This document shows, piece after piece, positions 11,671 to 25,510 of a stretch of DNA of 64,000 nt; position 1 is the first letter of the stretch, and the number at the start of each line of letters is the position of its first letter. The notes beneath the pieces are model-generated. The model was given only the letters and a program-made list of their open reading frames with translations. It was not told the origin of the DNA and did no database searches. Source of the stretch: Heterobilharzia americana (Eukaryota; Platyhelminthes; Trematoda; Strigeidida; Schistosomatidae); the NCBI GenBank assembly GCA_944470555.2, contig OX104130.1:73475160-73539159 (forward strand). Reading direction: 5' to 3'. A program made the position numbers and the translations under genes.

Positions 11671-13035
11671 ATTATTAGGATCTATTAATCTTGATTTACC
11701 TAAGTTTTTGTGCTCTGAAACTAATCATCTGATTATTCACAGTAGAACGATCAAATTTTCAAACTTATTTTTAAAAGTATTGTAAGAGTAATGCCTTGTT
11801 GATGTAGCCTTTGTTTAATTAGATAAAGTTCACCAGTTTTTCTTTCACTTAGCTGCCTATTGATCATGTCAGAAAAAGTGGAATAGCGTGATCACCTCTG
11901 ACTAAATAAAGAACATTGGCAGTATATCGAATTCGCTGAACTTAAAGATGGCGGGAACGCAGTGACCCTGATACGCTCATCAATGAGAAAAATAACGGGA
12001 ATTTTCAACGTAGTAACAAACAGAAAGTATGCTAATCGAATCTCTTTCTAAATATTCACCTATGTTATGATCAAAGTTTGACTACAAGCATTTGGTACGA
12101 CACTTCATCAGAACGAAATCGTAACAAGATCTAATGAAAACGTTTTATTAAAAAACAAGTAGAAATCATTAATACAAAAATTTCAGTTTGAACCTGCATA
12201 TCAAAATAGGGATGCAAAACAGGCAAAAATGACAATCTACAACCTAATTTTTTTGAGTTACAGTAACAAACGTAGCTATGATGACAGTAACTTTGACAAT
12301 GCTAGGAGTAGGAATATAAAGCAAGCTGCCTAAAAAGTTCAGTGGTTTGTATCATCAGTTCAAACGTCAAAAAATACTAGTTTACAGGCCTGAAAATGCG
12401 TTATGAGACTAATGATTTGAAAGTGAATGAAACAAACAACTCTGACATTAACTGGATTACCACAGAAATTCAACCCACCAAAGTGTTGTATAGTCCATTT
12501 TGATACTGAGAATTTCGCACTTCGTTAGTGGTCAGTTGTACACATTTGCACTAGCTTTTATAAACTATATCATTTATAAAGTCGAGATTTCCTTAATTTA
12601 TTAGAACGGCATTCTAGGTATTATTATTATCCAGTTGTCTTAATTGTAGTAACATTAACACTTTGCTGATCAAAAGTGATGAAACGTACAATGTCTAAAG
12701 CACAATCATCTTTGTCATAGGATCTATGACGTACCAAAAAGTCTATCATTGTGTAAATGTACCGTGCAATAGTTCACCGTCTTATCATTTGACTGTGAAA
12801 TATGACCAAATAACGTGAACTATATGAAAGACTCAAGGTGTCTGACTACCGTTACTTCCGTAAGATTCACCGTCAAAGATGAGATCACTATAGGTTTGGT
12901 TAGGCTTTAATCAAATAAGGCTAAACGGATTAAAATCTGATTAAAAGTCTGAGAATGTTATGCTGAATTGTTTGTCTGAATATCTATTCTGAAATAGTGA
13001 AATGGTGGACAATATTTGTAACTCAAGTGAACGAT
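11671..13035. other. No gene seen
   Basis: AT-rich DNA with no recognisable gene or repeat. Confidence 0.45.
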
Positions 13036-13037
13036 CT

Positions 13038-13286
13038 TGGTCGTATTATGTTCTCTGAGCTAGGTTGTTTAATCGTGGAGCACTCATCGTCTTTCTAGAT
13101 GACATCATGAGCACTAACTTCAGTATGAAGTGAGCTGTCAATATCTCTCCGGGCAAGCTACTAAATCACTCACAGAGAGATATTGACAGTTCACTCCATA
13201 CTGAAGTTAGTACTCATGATGTCGTCTAGAAAGACGATGAATGCTCCACGATTAAACAACCTAGCTTAGAGGACATAATACAACAA
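13038..13286. repeat. Long palindrome made of two head-to-head PLE tails
   Basis: The left arm is about 13038-13150 and the right arm about 13174-13286, separated by about 24 bases. The arms match almost throughout, for example GAGCTAGGTTGTTTAATCGT on the left and ATTAAACAACCTAGC on the right, with a handful of differences. Each arm is a PLE terminal segment and each contains a hammerhead-like core (13082-13111 minus, 13213-13242 plus). In both, CTGATGA has become CTCATGA and the GAAA box is altered, so neither is expected to cleave. Sharing the same core change suggests that both arms descend from one already damaged copy. Confidence 0.85.
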
Positions 13287-13289
13287 GAT

Positions 13290-14170
13290 AATGAAATAGT
13301 ATTTTCTTGTCGTAATAAATCTATCCCTCAAGATCAGATATATCTGGATATAAATAAGTTATTAGTTGGCATTAGTAAGTGTTTAGAGTGATAGGCATCT
13401 AATCTGTAGCACTAAGTTTCACAATCCGATCACCGTTCACATCAGATTCATTTTCCAACCATTAACTAAACAAGTCCATGAAGCTGATGAGGATTTATTT
13501 TACGTTGTAAAATGAGGCGTAGAATATTCAAATAAATTGAGACAGGAAATAGTGGACAGAAATGAAATATTGTTGCTCCTAATGTATGAAGACATACTTA
13601 AGCTTTCTTAGAAAACAAGGAAAAACAAAACATTCTGTACGAGCTGATAGAGATAAGTAGACAGAATCGAAAAGCATCATTTTCATAACGCGAAGAAAAT
13701 CACCACTATAAGAGAAAGAGAGAGCAGTAATGTTGAATGTTGATAGATGATACAAGAGTGGTACTCTATAGGGATGACAAAGAATAGAATCAGCAGTTAA
13801 TGTTCCTTCTCAAGATAGCGTAAGTGTTACCAGACTAATTGACAGCGACCATATATAGGAAGTGATAAGCTCAAGAAAGCCTATCCGGGTGCGAAAAGGA
13901 TGTCAGCTTTAGATAGCCATCTAGTCAGAAAGCATGCCACAAATACAAAATAGGATCTCCGGAAAACACATCAAAGTCATAACAACAATGTCAGCCAGAA
14001 AAATAACCGGGCCTATACTAACGAACTAACGAAACCCACACAGCCACCTTGTGTATATCCGTACAGTAGGCGATAAAACACACGTATTGTGTAAGGGCTG
14101 ACGCTACTACCTAAATGCCAAACCTCGGTAGGTTAAGCGGTATTCAAACTGAAAATACAATAGCTGGAAA
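13290..14170. other. No gene seen; antisense SINE-B fragment at the end
   Basis: No open frame of note. A fragment at about 14050-14150 reads, on the minus strand, CCTACCGAGGTTTGGC and a CACAAT motif. This is the shared body of the second tRNA-like SINE family seen at 17.55, 29.03 and 50.15 kb. Confidence 0.4.
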
Positions 14171-14194
14171 CCAACTCCCCAAAACACAATAACC

Positions 14195-14705
14195 CACTAT
14201 TCTCCACACTCAAATATCATGTGCCAACAAAACTGCGACGCTATGCGTCATCATAGAAAAGAGCATAGAAGGCTCCAACAAACTCCAGACATACATCCAC
14301 AGCTGCCACCTACGCTAGCTCACTCAATACTGAAGATCAGATCAGATAGCCAGAATAATAAGAATAACCAACAACGAACTCTGGCTTGTCAACGAACCAA
14401 CCAACAACCTATAGCCCAACAAATATTCAGAAGAAAGTGGAGATGGATTGGATTGGACATACACTGAGAAGACCATTCGGGGACATCACGTGCCAGGTCA
14501 GGCCATCGAGTGGAAGCCAAATGGGAAACGACCAGCTGAGCATCTCAGCTAAGGGTGACATGGAGGAGATCGTGTGAGGATAAAATGAAAGCTTCTCGGC
14601 AGACGTGGAGCCAGGTTCAAAAGACTGCAGAGAACAAAGTGCAATGGCGACGTGTTACTGAAGCCCTATGTTCCACTGGGAACCCGAAGGACAATTAAAT
14701 GAATA
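14195..14705 (+). mobile_element. RTE-like non-LTR retrotransposon, 3' end with internal deletion
   Basis: About 14217-14275 matches the reverse transcriptase region that encodes [13 protein letters not shown] sequence in the copy at 37.2-39.0 kb. It is then fused directly to the C-terminal region: a [15 protein letters not shown] box at about 14438-14475 and a distal block ending CCTATGTTCCACTGGGAACC. The part between, which includes the catalytic YADD-like box, is missing. The block at about 14300-14395 is almost identical to 35246-35340. The element ends within roughly 50 bases of the ELP2 poly(A) signal and runs in the opposite direction. Confidence 0.8.
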
Positions 14706-14750
14706 ATAAACATCACATTTTCAGAAAAGCCACATTTATACAGTAGCAAC

Positions 14751-14756
14751 TTTATT
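14751..14756 (-). terminator. ELP2 polyadenylation signal
   Basis: The minus strand reads AATAAA 70 bases after the ELP2 stop codon, within a T-rich 3' UTR. This is the canonical eukaryotic signal. It implies a short 3' UTR that ends near 14730, just before the RTE remnant. Confidence 0.7.
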
Positions 14757-14825
14757 CACTCATATTATGAAAATAATTTAAAAAATCAAGTATAATTTTA
14801 CCGAGAAAAAAAGTTGTACAAGCAA

Positions 14826-15279
14826 TCAAATTGAACTTCTGTCAATTTTAAAAACTCGTACTAATCCATCATCACCAGCCGTAGCCAAGTGTATAATTGA
14901 CTGTCTGATATCTTTACTACGACTGCTCACTTCTGGTGAAAACGAAATTCTTCGTAATCGTTTGCCTACAACATGACACCAATCTCGTGGAAAATTTAAA
15001 ACAACTGACCATCTAAAGAAACGTTCACATGAGCCAGATTCATTCAGTTTTAATAGAATTATACTTCCAGTTTCTAGACCTACAGCCATTAAATACGAAG
15101 GATGAGTAGATATATTCTGTAAATTGACAGTACTACAAACATCCAATGCTGTAACTGGATGTCCACAATCTTTATAGGTATCTAGGCGACAAAATCCTTC
15201 AACTGGTATATCCATCTCAGTTTTACAAGTACCATTCCAACAACATATTGTTGAATCACGTGATCCTGTGAAAAAGTAT
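14826..15279 (-). CDS. ELP2 exon 9 (last coding exon)
   Basis: The acceptor is TTTTCAAG at 15280. The first base completes the split lysine codon begun in exon 8. The exon encodes residues 804-954: [15 protein letters not shown], the GHPVTALDV segment, [32 protein letters not shown] and finally [15 protein letters not shown] before the stop at 14826. This closes the second WD40 propeller. Confidence 0.92.
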
Positions 15280-18200
15280 CTTGAAAATAAATTTTTTGAA
15301 AATGCAACAGTGAAAGGACGAGTAATGGAGGGATGAAAAATGTTGATTCATTAAAAAATATACGTAGTAGTATGTAATACTGAATTAAAATGTAAGTGAT
15401 AATGCTAAATACAGTAGAATCCAAACTTGCTTCAGTACCTGCAGTCAGCTAAGACTTTGAGATGAACCCTACATATGCTGAGACCACCAAGTAATCAAAG
15501 TAAAATTAAAGTATAAGGAGTGAAGAAAGCGCAGATCCTCATTCGTATGCATACTTATAGGTCATTAGATAGAATAAATGAACGGAGAACCTCGTATACA
15601 GGTGTATCGGCTCAAGTTGCCATACTTCACAGTAGTACACAAATATAACAGGTGGATAAAAAAAGACCGATATCAAAGTAGACAAAGTCGTACGAGAATA
15701 AAAATTCTGGAGATAATGCTTGGTGCAAATATCCAAGCTTAAAAAGACGTCAAAGAGTGAATAAATCTTCGCCATTGTGACAGATTATCAGCCGTGTCAC
15801 TAAGAGTCAGTTATCAACCACTCATTCCAATCGTCTCAAGGGTTCCAACCAGGCAGTCTACACTTCACCACACAACTCAGATCAACGGTCAAGGATTTTA
15901 TGCATTGGAACTACGTCTTAATTTGGTCATCCTTAGCCTTATTCAAAACTAACCCAGCTTCCCTAAACATGGCACATCAAGGTAGGTGGTGGCTCCTCAT
16001 GCGCAGTACATGTCCAAGCCAAGTCAGTCGATGAAGGTTCACAAATGACTTCATCGACTAACTTTGTCCACCTAGTCCTTAGGGTTCAGTTCTGATCAAA
16101 GTTTCTCAATCAAGTTTTTAATGTGACCACTCAGGTAAGTGATGCGACATTGAGGTACATCGCGTTTTGAAATTAGATGTAGGGAGTCAATCTGTAAGAG
16201 ACCCTGTACAACCTAGGTTCACGCTTGTTGACACTCATCACCAAGACGTATCTGCAACTATGAGGAAACTAATATCTAACACCCAGTGATTTAAACCAAC
16301 GGCTAAGTACTGTTTATCTCTAACATAATATGCTCAGTGGAGCATAAGAATAATGTAGACTGATCAATAGACAAACCGAAACGATTTAGCATAGCAAAGC
16401 TAAACCTACTTATGACATTGAGATTATTATTGCACGTTCTTGTTATGACTGTCCCTGTGGCCGTTACTCACACACAGAGGATGCAGCTTAAAATACTCTA
16501 ATTAGCCATAACCTATGTTATAAAGAATAATTATGAAATAATCTGAGATAGCCACGATTTCGTAGACTGGTGCGATGGATACGAGTTGGTTATTGAGCAC
16601 CGGCCAGTGACTCACAGGTCACTGCCTTGAATCCTGCCGCGACCTTCGAATTCAACTACCACCCAGAATAATAATTATTACCAAGAGGCAAGAGACGAAG
16701 GTAATTAGTTGCCCAGTCGGTTTCTAAAACTAAACATAAGGCTTGACTGATGACCTTCCGGTTGAATTACGTCAAAAGTGTCTTTGCTGAAATGATAACA
16801 CTGTGAAGATAATATTCAAACCCTCTATGGTGATACTTTATCATAAGAAAGGCATCTCAGAGACACATTACGTAGGACACTTAATAAGGCTGGGGATTCG
16901 AGTGGCATTTAAACCTATGGACTCATTTAAAAAGCTGTGCAGGTTTGAAAATCCTGTTGATTCAACCAAGTAAAGGAGTTTCCAATGGTTTTTCAACTGA
17001 TGTCAGTCCATAATGAATGCTTCCTTCAAAATAAAATTCCTATTAACCTCAAAATACGTTACTGTGTAGTGTTCATTAATGATATCCCCTAAGATGGATA
17101 TCCTTAAATTCTATCGAGAAGCCATAACCTGTGGAATCAACCAGTCGGAAGTGAAGCGGACGTCAACTACAGACCTTGGGTGGTAGTCGTGCTACATCGC
17201 GAATTGACAGGAGTAGGAAACTGTGGACCATTGAACCCCCCACTTAATGGTTGAATGGCCAAAGTCATAAGTTCGACCCCAACCCGCGTTATAGGTGCAT
17301 ACTGCTGAGGGATGCTATACTAGGACGAAACAGCTGTCCAGTGCTCCTACGTTTTCAATGCTTCTCCAACTGATGTCAATTTGAGATGAATGTTGTAGCT
17401 GTGCACTGGGGTGAGGACACTCGTCTGTTTGCGCCACAGGACAAGTCTTCGGGTCTCCTGAGAACCAATTTATAATTATCCGTCTAAATGACTGATATAT
17501 CATTCTGTGAAGTGGAGCTGCGGCCCGTAGACTTAAAGAGTTGTCTTCCAACCAATAGCTCACAGGGTTCGAGCATCGTTCCCCCTACCGGGGTTTGGGC
17601 AACCAGGTAGTATCATTAACCGTCACACAATCTGCACGGCTCACTCACTACTTCACAAATGAGTAGACAATTGCTGAGAACATTTCGATTCGATAGACAA
17701 CCACACTAAGGGGGGAGGCAGAGTGACAACCCTTAAAACTAATTTCGTAGGGGGGGGAGGGGGGAGCGAGATTGATAAACAAATTTCTGCCCATCGAATC
17801 AACACCGATTACATGCAACAAGAATGACTTAGAATAAGTCCTAGATACATGGAAATCTCTACCACCTATAGCACAAAAAAGTGAGGAAATTAGGAATACT
17901 TAAACAATGTCTCAGGGTATTGGAGTTACCTTGACAGGAATACGCAGATAAACAGACGAACAAAACCAACGTAAAGCCTCGCACACAACTGCATCAGTTC
18001 AAGCTGCCACAATTCACAGTAGCATACAAAGAACAAGTGGATAGAAAAAAAGGTGATACCAAAGTATACAAAGGTGTTTGAGAGAAGAAGCAAGCTGAAG
18101 ATGAGGGTTAGTGCAAATATTCAAGGTTAATGTATCAAAGAGCGTCATTAAGCATACTCAAGCACTCATTTCTAACTTTTGGGTGACCCTAGCTAAACAG

Positions 18201-18603
18201 TCTGCACCTCTCTCTGCAGGTTAGATCAATAGTCAGAAACTTCATCGACTGGTGCCATATGCTGATCTGGCTAACCTAAACCAACCTCCAAATAAATCCA
18301 GCTTCGTTAGCATGCAATGTAGAGGTAAGCTATGGCTCGGCATGCGCAGTACATGCCCAAGCCATCTTAGTCGACTAAGGTTCACAACCTCATCAATCGA
18401 CTAGCCTTCACCTGACCTCCACACTGCTCAAACGGTGATTCCATCACACCCCATCAATCCTACGGAAACATCTGCGATCAAGAATCTGTAATCGGTTCAT
18501 GTCTTCTAATTTCAACAGCCATGTCTCACAGACGCATAACAGGACAAAACTAATTGCAATGCAGTATACTCGTTCGTTATTAACAGGAAGTCGGATAACT
18601 GAC

Positions 18604-18662
<59 letters not shown>

Positions 18663-21600
18663 AGTTGTATCCGAAATTCAAATCAACTAAAATACAACTA
18701 CATCTTATCATATTGCCTACGCCTCGTTCTTATATAAATGGAGAAACTTACTTGTCATCTGGACTCCAGCCACACGTCCAAATTATTCTTGAGTGACTTT
18801 GACCTTTCATAGGATAGGCGGATAAAACATAATTTCGAAGTTGAATCTCTACCACTATCTCTTCTTTTTCTTTAGTACTACTCATAGATTGTTCAGACCA
18901 TAAACTCCAAGTACGATCTCGTGAAACAGCTAAAAGTCGAGTTCCATCATGACTCCATGCCATTTGAGTAACAGTTAACTGATGATGTTGTAAACGCTAT
19001 GAAATGATAAAATCAAATTATGTCGCAAACAAAATTAAAGTATAATTCTCTTTATCAATACACCGTTCTGTTATGAATTCGTTAAAATTATATAGACCTG
19101 GATGCTTATTGGATGGTAGCCGATGAAATAAAATTGAAGTGTACATCAAACATGCATCCTAAAAGTGAATACTTCTCTGAGCTACATTCCTTAATGTTAC
19201 AGTAGTTATCGAACAAGAGTCATATATGAAACTGATATGTCTAAATGATGGAACGCTTGTGAACAGGAGTAAAGCATTGTTCAAAATATTGAAATTACAC
19301 TTAGGATCGATAAACTCAAATGTGTCAAGTAAGGAAAAAGTAAAAATTTGAACAATGCAAGAACAAAGACATTTTCAAAATAAAAATGAACTCATTTTAT
19401 CTCGTAGCCTTTCATCAGCTGTGGACAGCTTTTAAAACGCAGAAATAAATAGACATTTGAAATCCACGATTAACAATAAGGTAGTGACTCAAGGAAACAC
19501 AGGATTGATAGTTACAAATCTTAGTTAGAATATATTCTTGTTTATATCTGATGAGATGGAAAACTCTGGAGTTGTGTAGTGGAGGAGGGGGACAACAAAC
19601 GAAAATCAGTGTAGAAGGAGGGACTGTTTAAATGCTAATGGGTTACGTAATTACATGTAAAACTTGAAAGTCATGAAGTGATTAATATTCAGTAAGTAAT
19701 TAATGAAGATTAATTACAATCTCCTTCAGAGTACATGGGTCATCATGAGACATGGGAAAACATTTATTGATCTACCAAAACATCCACTTATAGAGAAGAA
19801 GCCTATTTTCCTTCGCCTTCCATTCAAAGGTGATGACGCATGTAAAAGAATAGACAGAAGAATAAAAGCTGCACTGAGAAGGAGCTGCTCTGCTGCCAGA
19901 CTCGTCTCAGTTTACAATATTTTATGCTCAATAACACAGTCAAAAGTACGCAAATACCCATCTCACATCACCACCAACTGTGTACATCAATTCACTTGTG
20001 TTTGTGAAAGAAAGTACATAGGACGGACTGAACGAAGGGCGTCTACTCAATTTTATGAGCATATTCCGAGAAATCTGTGTCTGAATGGTAGCTAGGTCTT
20101 TAAGAGAACAATCGCCAGGCAGGCAGCACTTGATGAAAACAGGACATCAAATAGATGTTTCTCAATCCTTCATGATAATCAACAAACTAAGAATAGCATG
20201 CTTATTATGGTTTGCAGAAGCTCTCACTATCAAACATTTTCAACCTGACCCATGTACTCAGAAAAAGACTGTAATCAACCTTTCTTTACCTTGGTAAATG
20301 CATATAATTTTCTTTGTATATGTATGTGTATAGTCTTCCCTTTCCTTTTGATTGCATCATCTCTACATTAATTACATACCGAATATGAACCACTTCACGA
20401 CTTTCAAGTTTTACATGTAATTACGTAACCCATTAGCATTTAAACAGTCCCTCCTTCTACACTGATTTTCGTTTGTTGTCCCCCTCCTCCACTACACAAC
20501 TCCAGAGTTTTCCATCTCATCAGATATAAACAAGAATATATTCTAACTAAGATTTGTAACTATCAATCCTGTGTTTCCTTGAGTCACTACCTTATTGTTA
20601 ATCGTGGATTTCAAATGTCTATTTATTTCTGCGTTTTAAAAGCTGTCAACAGCTGATGAAAGGCTACGAGATAAAATGAGCTCATTTTTACTCCGCAAAT
20701 GTCTTTATTTATTATTAAAACTTGGGCACTAGGGTCGATTGTAATTCCATTGTAGTCTGTTTATTAAAAATATCATACAATGAAATAGTAGCATTTACTG
20801 GATAACGTTTCGGACAGAATATGGACAATAAATTATGTCCGAAACGTTATCCAGTAAATGCTACTGTTTCACTGTGTGATATTTCTAATAAAAAGACTAA
20901 AATTAAATTGCAATTGTCTTTATTCTTGCATTGTTTAAATGTGTCAAGGGAAGTAAATGTATGAAATTTCTGAAAAGTAAAAATATTTTCACGATAAATT
21001 ATAAGAATTGAATCAACCACCCTACTGGACATACCATTAAAGCAAATCAGATATTTGATGTAAGATTTAGAAAACTTAACTTCTTTATACAGTAAGTGCT
21101 GATGACATTCCCCAACCTGTTGAACAAACGTCCATAAATAAATGACAAAGCTCCGAAAACAGCAAAAACACAATTACAAAGTTGACAGCTTTTACCAACA
21201 ACTTTGACTTAGTGATTAACTCGTCGATCTTTAGGAGATGAATACTTCCAAGTTGATCAATTTAAAACCTACTTACTTTTTTTAGTGCAAAATGAGCCTG
21301 GAAAACTTGATATTATCATTATCAATATCAACAAAGGGACAGGTATTACTGCGTAACGGTTCAAGTTACCACAACTCATATCATCAAGTCAATTAACAAA
21401 GCAATAAAACGAAGAAATTGATCGAGGCAGGAAAGAGTAATGAGATAATATTGAATTCAGTATGGTGATTAGGATGAAGATGATGCGTGGATGCATCTAC
21501 ACCACCCACATCAACTCCGAGCCGTATCGCCTACTCTGCAACCAATGGATTCTGCTGTTACGCGGATCCCAACAGGCTAGTCTACATCCCCCTATATGGC

Positions 21601-21978
21601 TCAGTCAAAAATGCCATGTTTTATTCCGACCACCCCGAGCCTTTTTCCAGCCTGAACTTACTTCAGTCAACATTATGTGACAAAGCAGACGGTGCTGACT
21701 ATGCAAGCTTAACACATTTCTTAGCCATCTCAATAGACGAATGTTCGTAACCTCATCAACTGACTTTCCTCTTCTCCATAAAACTCTACTCCTGACATTA
21801 GCGTTACTCACGTGGTGACGCAACGACACACCGCCTACGCAAAGAAGGCAACGGTAGTCAAACACCTGAAGTTTTCTTCATGTTCTCCACCTTTAATGAC
21901 CACGTTTCACAGCCACCTTGCAGTTATGTGTCAACACTGACCACTCACATGTAACGTAAAAGTATTACAAAAGAAACG

Positions 21979-22068
<90 letters not shown>

Positions 22069-25000
22069 AACAGATGCTGAAATTTTCTACAATACTCTTT
22101 AGTCGATTTGAAACTCACGTGGTGTTTCGTGAATGTTCGGCATATCATGATTAACTGTGAAAGCATTTCAGGAAATTCCAAGTTTGCTTGAGGAATCTAG
22201 GGGATATTGTCTCGCCTCATAACACTTATGAACAACACCCTCCTCCTCTACCCAACTGCCTAACGTAGTATGATGATAATAGGAATAATAAAGAACAAAA
22301 TCTAGAATAGCACAGTACTGTATCATTCTCACCCATTCCATTTACTGTTCAATATTCTTCGAATTGAAGAATGAGATTCCTCTTAAAGACTAGTACATTC
22401 AACTGAATACTAGGCAGTCGAGTCAGTTAATTTTCGATAATGTACAAAAGTGCTATGAGTTCGTAATTAAACAAAGTATCTTATTTATCTTGAAAAAAGA
22501 ATTAGCTTAACTGCCCCAGATACAACTATGATGCAACCCACTGCAGTTTTTTTTCAAAATGAAAATGTTCGAAATAGAAATTGAGTCCATTGGCAGCAAA
22601 AAAAGGTTATAGTGTCTTGAAAGTATCATCAATCTATAGTAGACGGTGTCTACAGAAATTGAATCATGACGTTAACTTTTGAAATGATGAAAACGATTTG
22701 TAGCTCATGATGAGGATGATGATGGTTGGGTGTTCACTGAACTTTGATACTTTTTCGTTAACGTTTCACCACTCATGAGGAAAAATACGATGCCGAACAT
22801 AAAACGGTACTAATACAAATTTCGACTGGATACTTTCAATACATCTGAATCATAAAATTTGATACCTATATATTTGAAGTTTTACAACAAACCTTACTTG
22901 ATGAATGCACCAATTCAAGTCACCATTCCATAGTATGATATGAGCATATTCTGGTTTCGATGCTGTACAAGCAGAAGCAACAAGGAGTTTATGAGGATGA
23001 ACTGCTAAACAATATATCTGAAAGTAAATGAAAAAAAATATGATACAGATTTATCTTACGAGAAAAAGTATAAATACTTAGAGGATTATCTCTAGAGACG
23101 GATTGTAGCCTACCTGTTAACCGTTTGCTTAACCGCTAAACGCACCCAAAGCCACCATCTACTTATTCGTGTACATGCCAAATACTAAGGCCGGTTGGCT
23201 TGATTTTGACATCTTATCTTTGATAATGAATCAGGTGAAGGCTACACCCAGTCACTGACCTACACAACCACCATCACCACCACCCCCCTTCCACACACAC
23301 ACACACACACACAACTGATTCTCAATGAAAAACCAGTAAAGTAACGTGAAATATGTTCTTAGAAAATGGAAGGCAAGAGTAAGAAGGTGTAAATATTTCC
23401 TGATATAGATCAAAGTACATTTATCGGTAATGTGCTCTATGGTCTAGTTGAACTAAAGAAGAAAATTATACAGTTTTGTTGAAGGTTATTTCAAAGAATA
23501 AATACCAGTAGAACTTAAAGCAATGTCAGAGAATATATGAAGTGATTATAATCGCTATGTGAAGATTATGTGGACGGGAGAGATATAATATCCACTACAA
23601 ACCTAGAGAGAAAAAAGAGTACATACTGTGATGTCTACTTTACTGTAAAAGCTGATAATTTTATGCGTACCGATTGTAACTTTAAAGTGAACCATCTCCA
23701 CCGCTGCAATGAAATTCTCTCCATAGTGAATTGAACTACACCCTTCGAAATAGGATTTTAAGATCTGAGCAAACACTATAATCCAATATTATTAGTAAGT
23801 TCATGTGTCGGATAAAACTGAATGACTGAAAAAATCAACGAGGAACCTCGCACACAGCTCCATTGGCTCAAGTTGCCACACTTCACACTAGTACACAAAG
23901 AACAAGAGGATAGACAAGGAGTGATGTTCGAGAAAATAAAGATCAGTGTAAATGTTCAAGCTTTAGAAGGTATCAATGAGTGAATACATCTACGCTGATT
24001 GTCGATCATGTCACCAAGAGTCTTAAACCAATGATTCCTATTGTCTCAGGCATGTCAACCACTCTACACCTTCCCATGCGGCTCAGACCAAGGGTAAGAG
24101 TTTTCATCGATTAATGTCAGGTCCTGGTTTCGACACCTTAAACCCTCTCCCATCGTATTCCAACTTCCCCAGCACGACACACCGAGATAGGCTGTGACTC
24201 AGCATGCACAGTACATTTTCGAGCTACCTTAGCCGACGAAGGCCCGAAATCTCGTCAATCGGCTTGCCTGTCTTACCTAGTTCCCTTGGCCTGGCCTCCA
24301 AAGTGCTCACATGGTGATTCAACTAAACGCGAGTAACTCTACGAAGACATCTGTGATCAAAGCATTTTAGTCGCTTCATGTCTTCTACTTTTAGCGGTTA
24401 TGTGTCTGCCGAATAACAGGACAGAAAGGACTGCAGAGCAGTATACTCATCCCTTAATAGATAACCAGATATCTCACCAATCGGCGCCACAAGTGACGCA
24501 AGTTGGGGAATACAAAATGGACCTTGTATACCTGAGCTCAGATTTCGTCACCAACCAGCCCATCCCTCGGAATAAAAATCAACAAAACACCCATTTAATT
24601 ATAATTCATTTACCACATTCTTAGAATTTATTTGTTGAACAAAATGACTAGATAACGAATGCTGAAATTGACCAAAAGGCTTTGAAAGAAAAGATTAAAT
24701 CACTTGATGAGATTATGAATTTAAACGGTTGAGGAATATAAAGTGTAAATATGACAATCTACTATCAGAGAGACAAAAGAATAATAAAGCGAAAGCTATG
24801 CATGCCAGATGAAGCTATGACAACGGTCAGTCAATTCAAAACACGAAATTATAAGTTTCCTAAAAATATGATAAGGACCACATGGGAAAAGTAATTTAAG
24901 TTCATTCGTGATATAACTTACAATCGATTACACTGGCCTAGTTTTGCTTCAACAGTAAAGTAGTAGAGCAATTGGCACCGGTTTAGGTTCAGGATCACCA

Positions 25001-25419
25001 ACCCAAGAGGTGGAATTAGTGCATGAAGTCTTTGACTGCCCATCTGAACCATGTAGAGAGGTGCTGTTGTGATGTCCCAGTTTTGTATAAAACATTGTTA
25101 TTGATCTGAACATTTTAACGTGTCATTTCCACACCATTTTTATGGTATGACTAATAGTCTGCCTCCATTGTAATGTAATTCGCTGATTGGTTAATTTTTA
25201 CTCTTAATATGCGAATTTCTCCAATTGCGGACAAGGTGTTTTCATGTGTATACCTATTCACGTGTTTTGGATTGATCCATTATTATTTTATATTCTCGGA
25301 GTAATACACTCTCCCATCTGCCAGCTTCGGTCTTCTCCCTATTTGTCCCGGGGTTGAAGTCAGTGTCTCTTGCGTACCAAGTTAGCTGTCAGCTAAGCGC
25401 GCGTATTATATTCTTTCCG

Positions 25420-25510
<91 letters not shown>

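Larger units (their letters stand above)
15280..18751 (-). other. ELP2 intron 8
   Basis: GTAAGT donor and TTCAAG acceptor. It contains LINE-2 3' ends (15.56-16.08 and 17.94-18.60 kb), PLE scraps at 16.87 and 17.69 kb, SM-alpha SINE pieces and a (TA)n tract. About 16.09-16.56 kb shows nothing recognisable. Confidence 0.7.
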
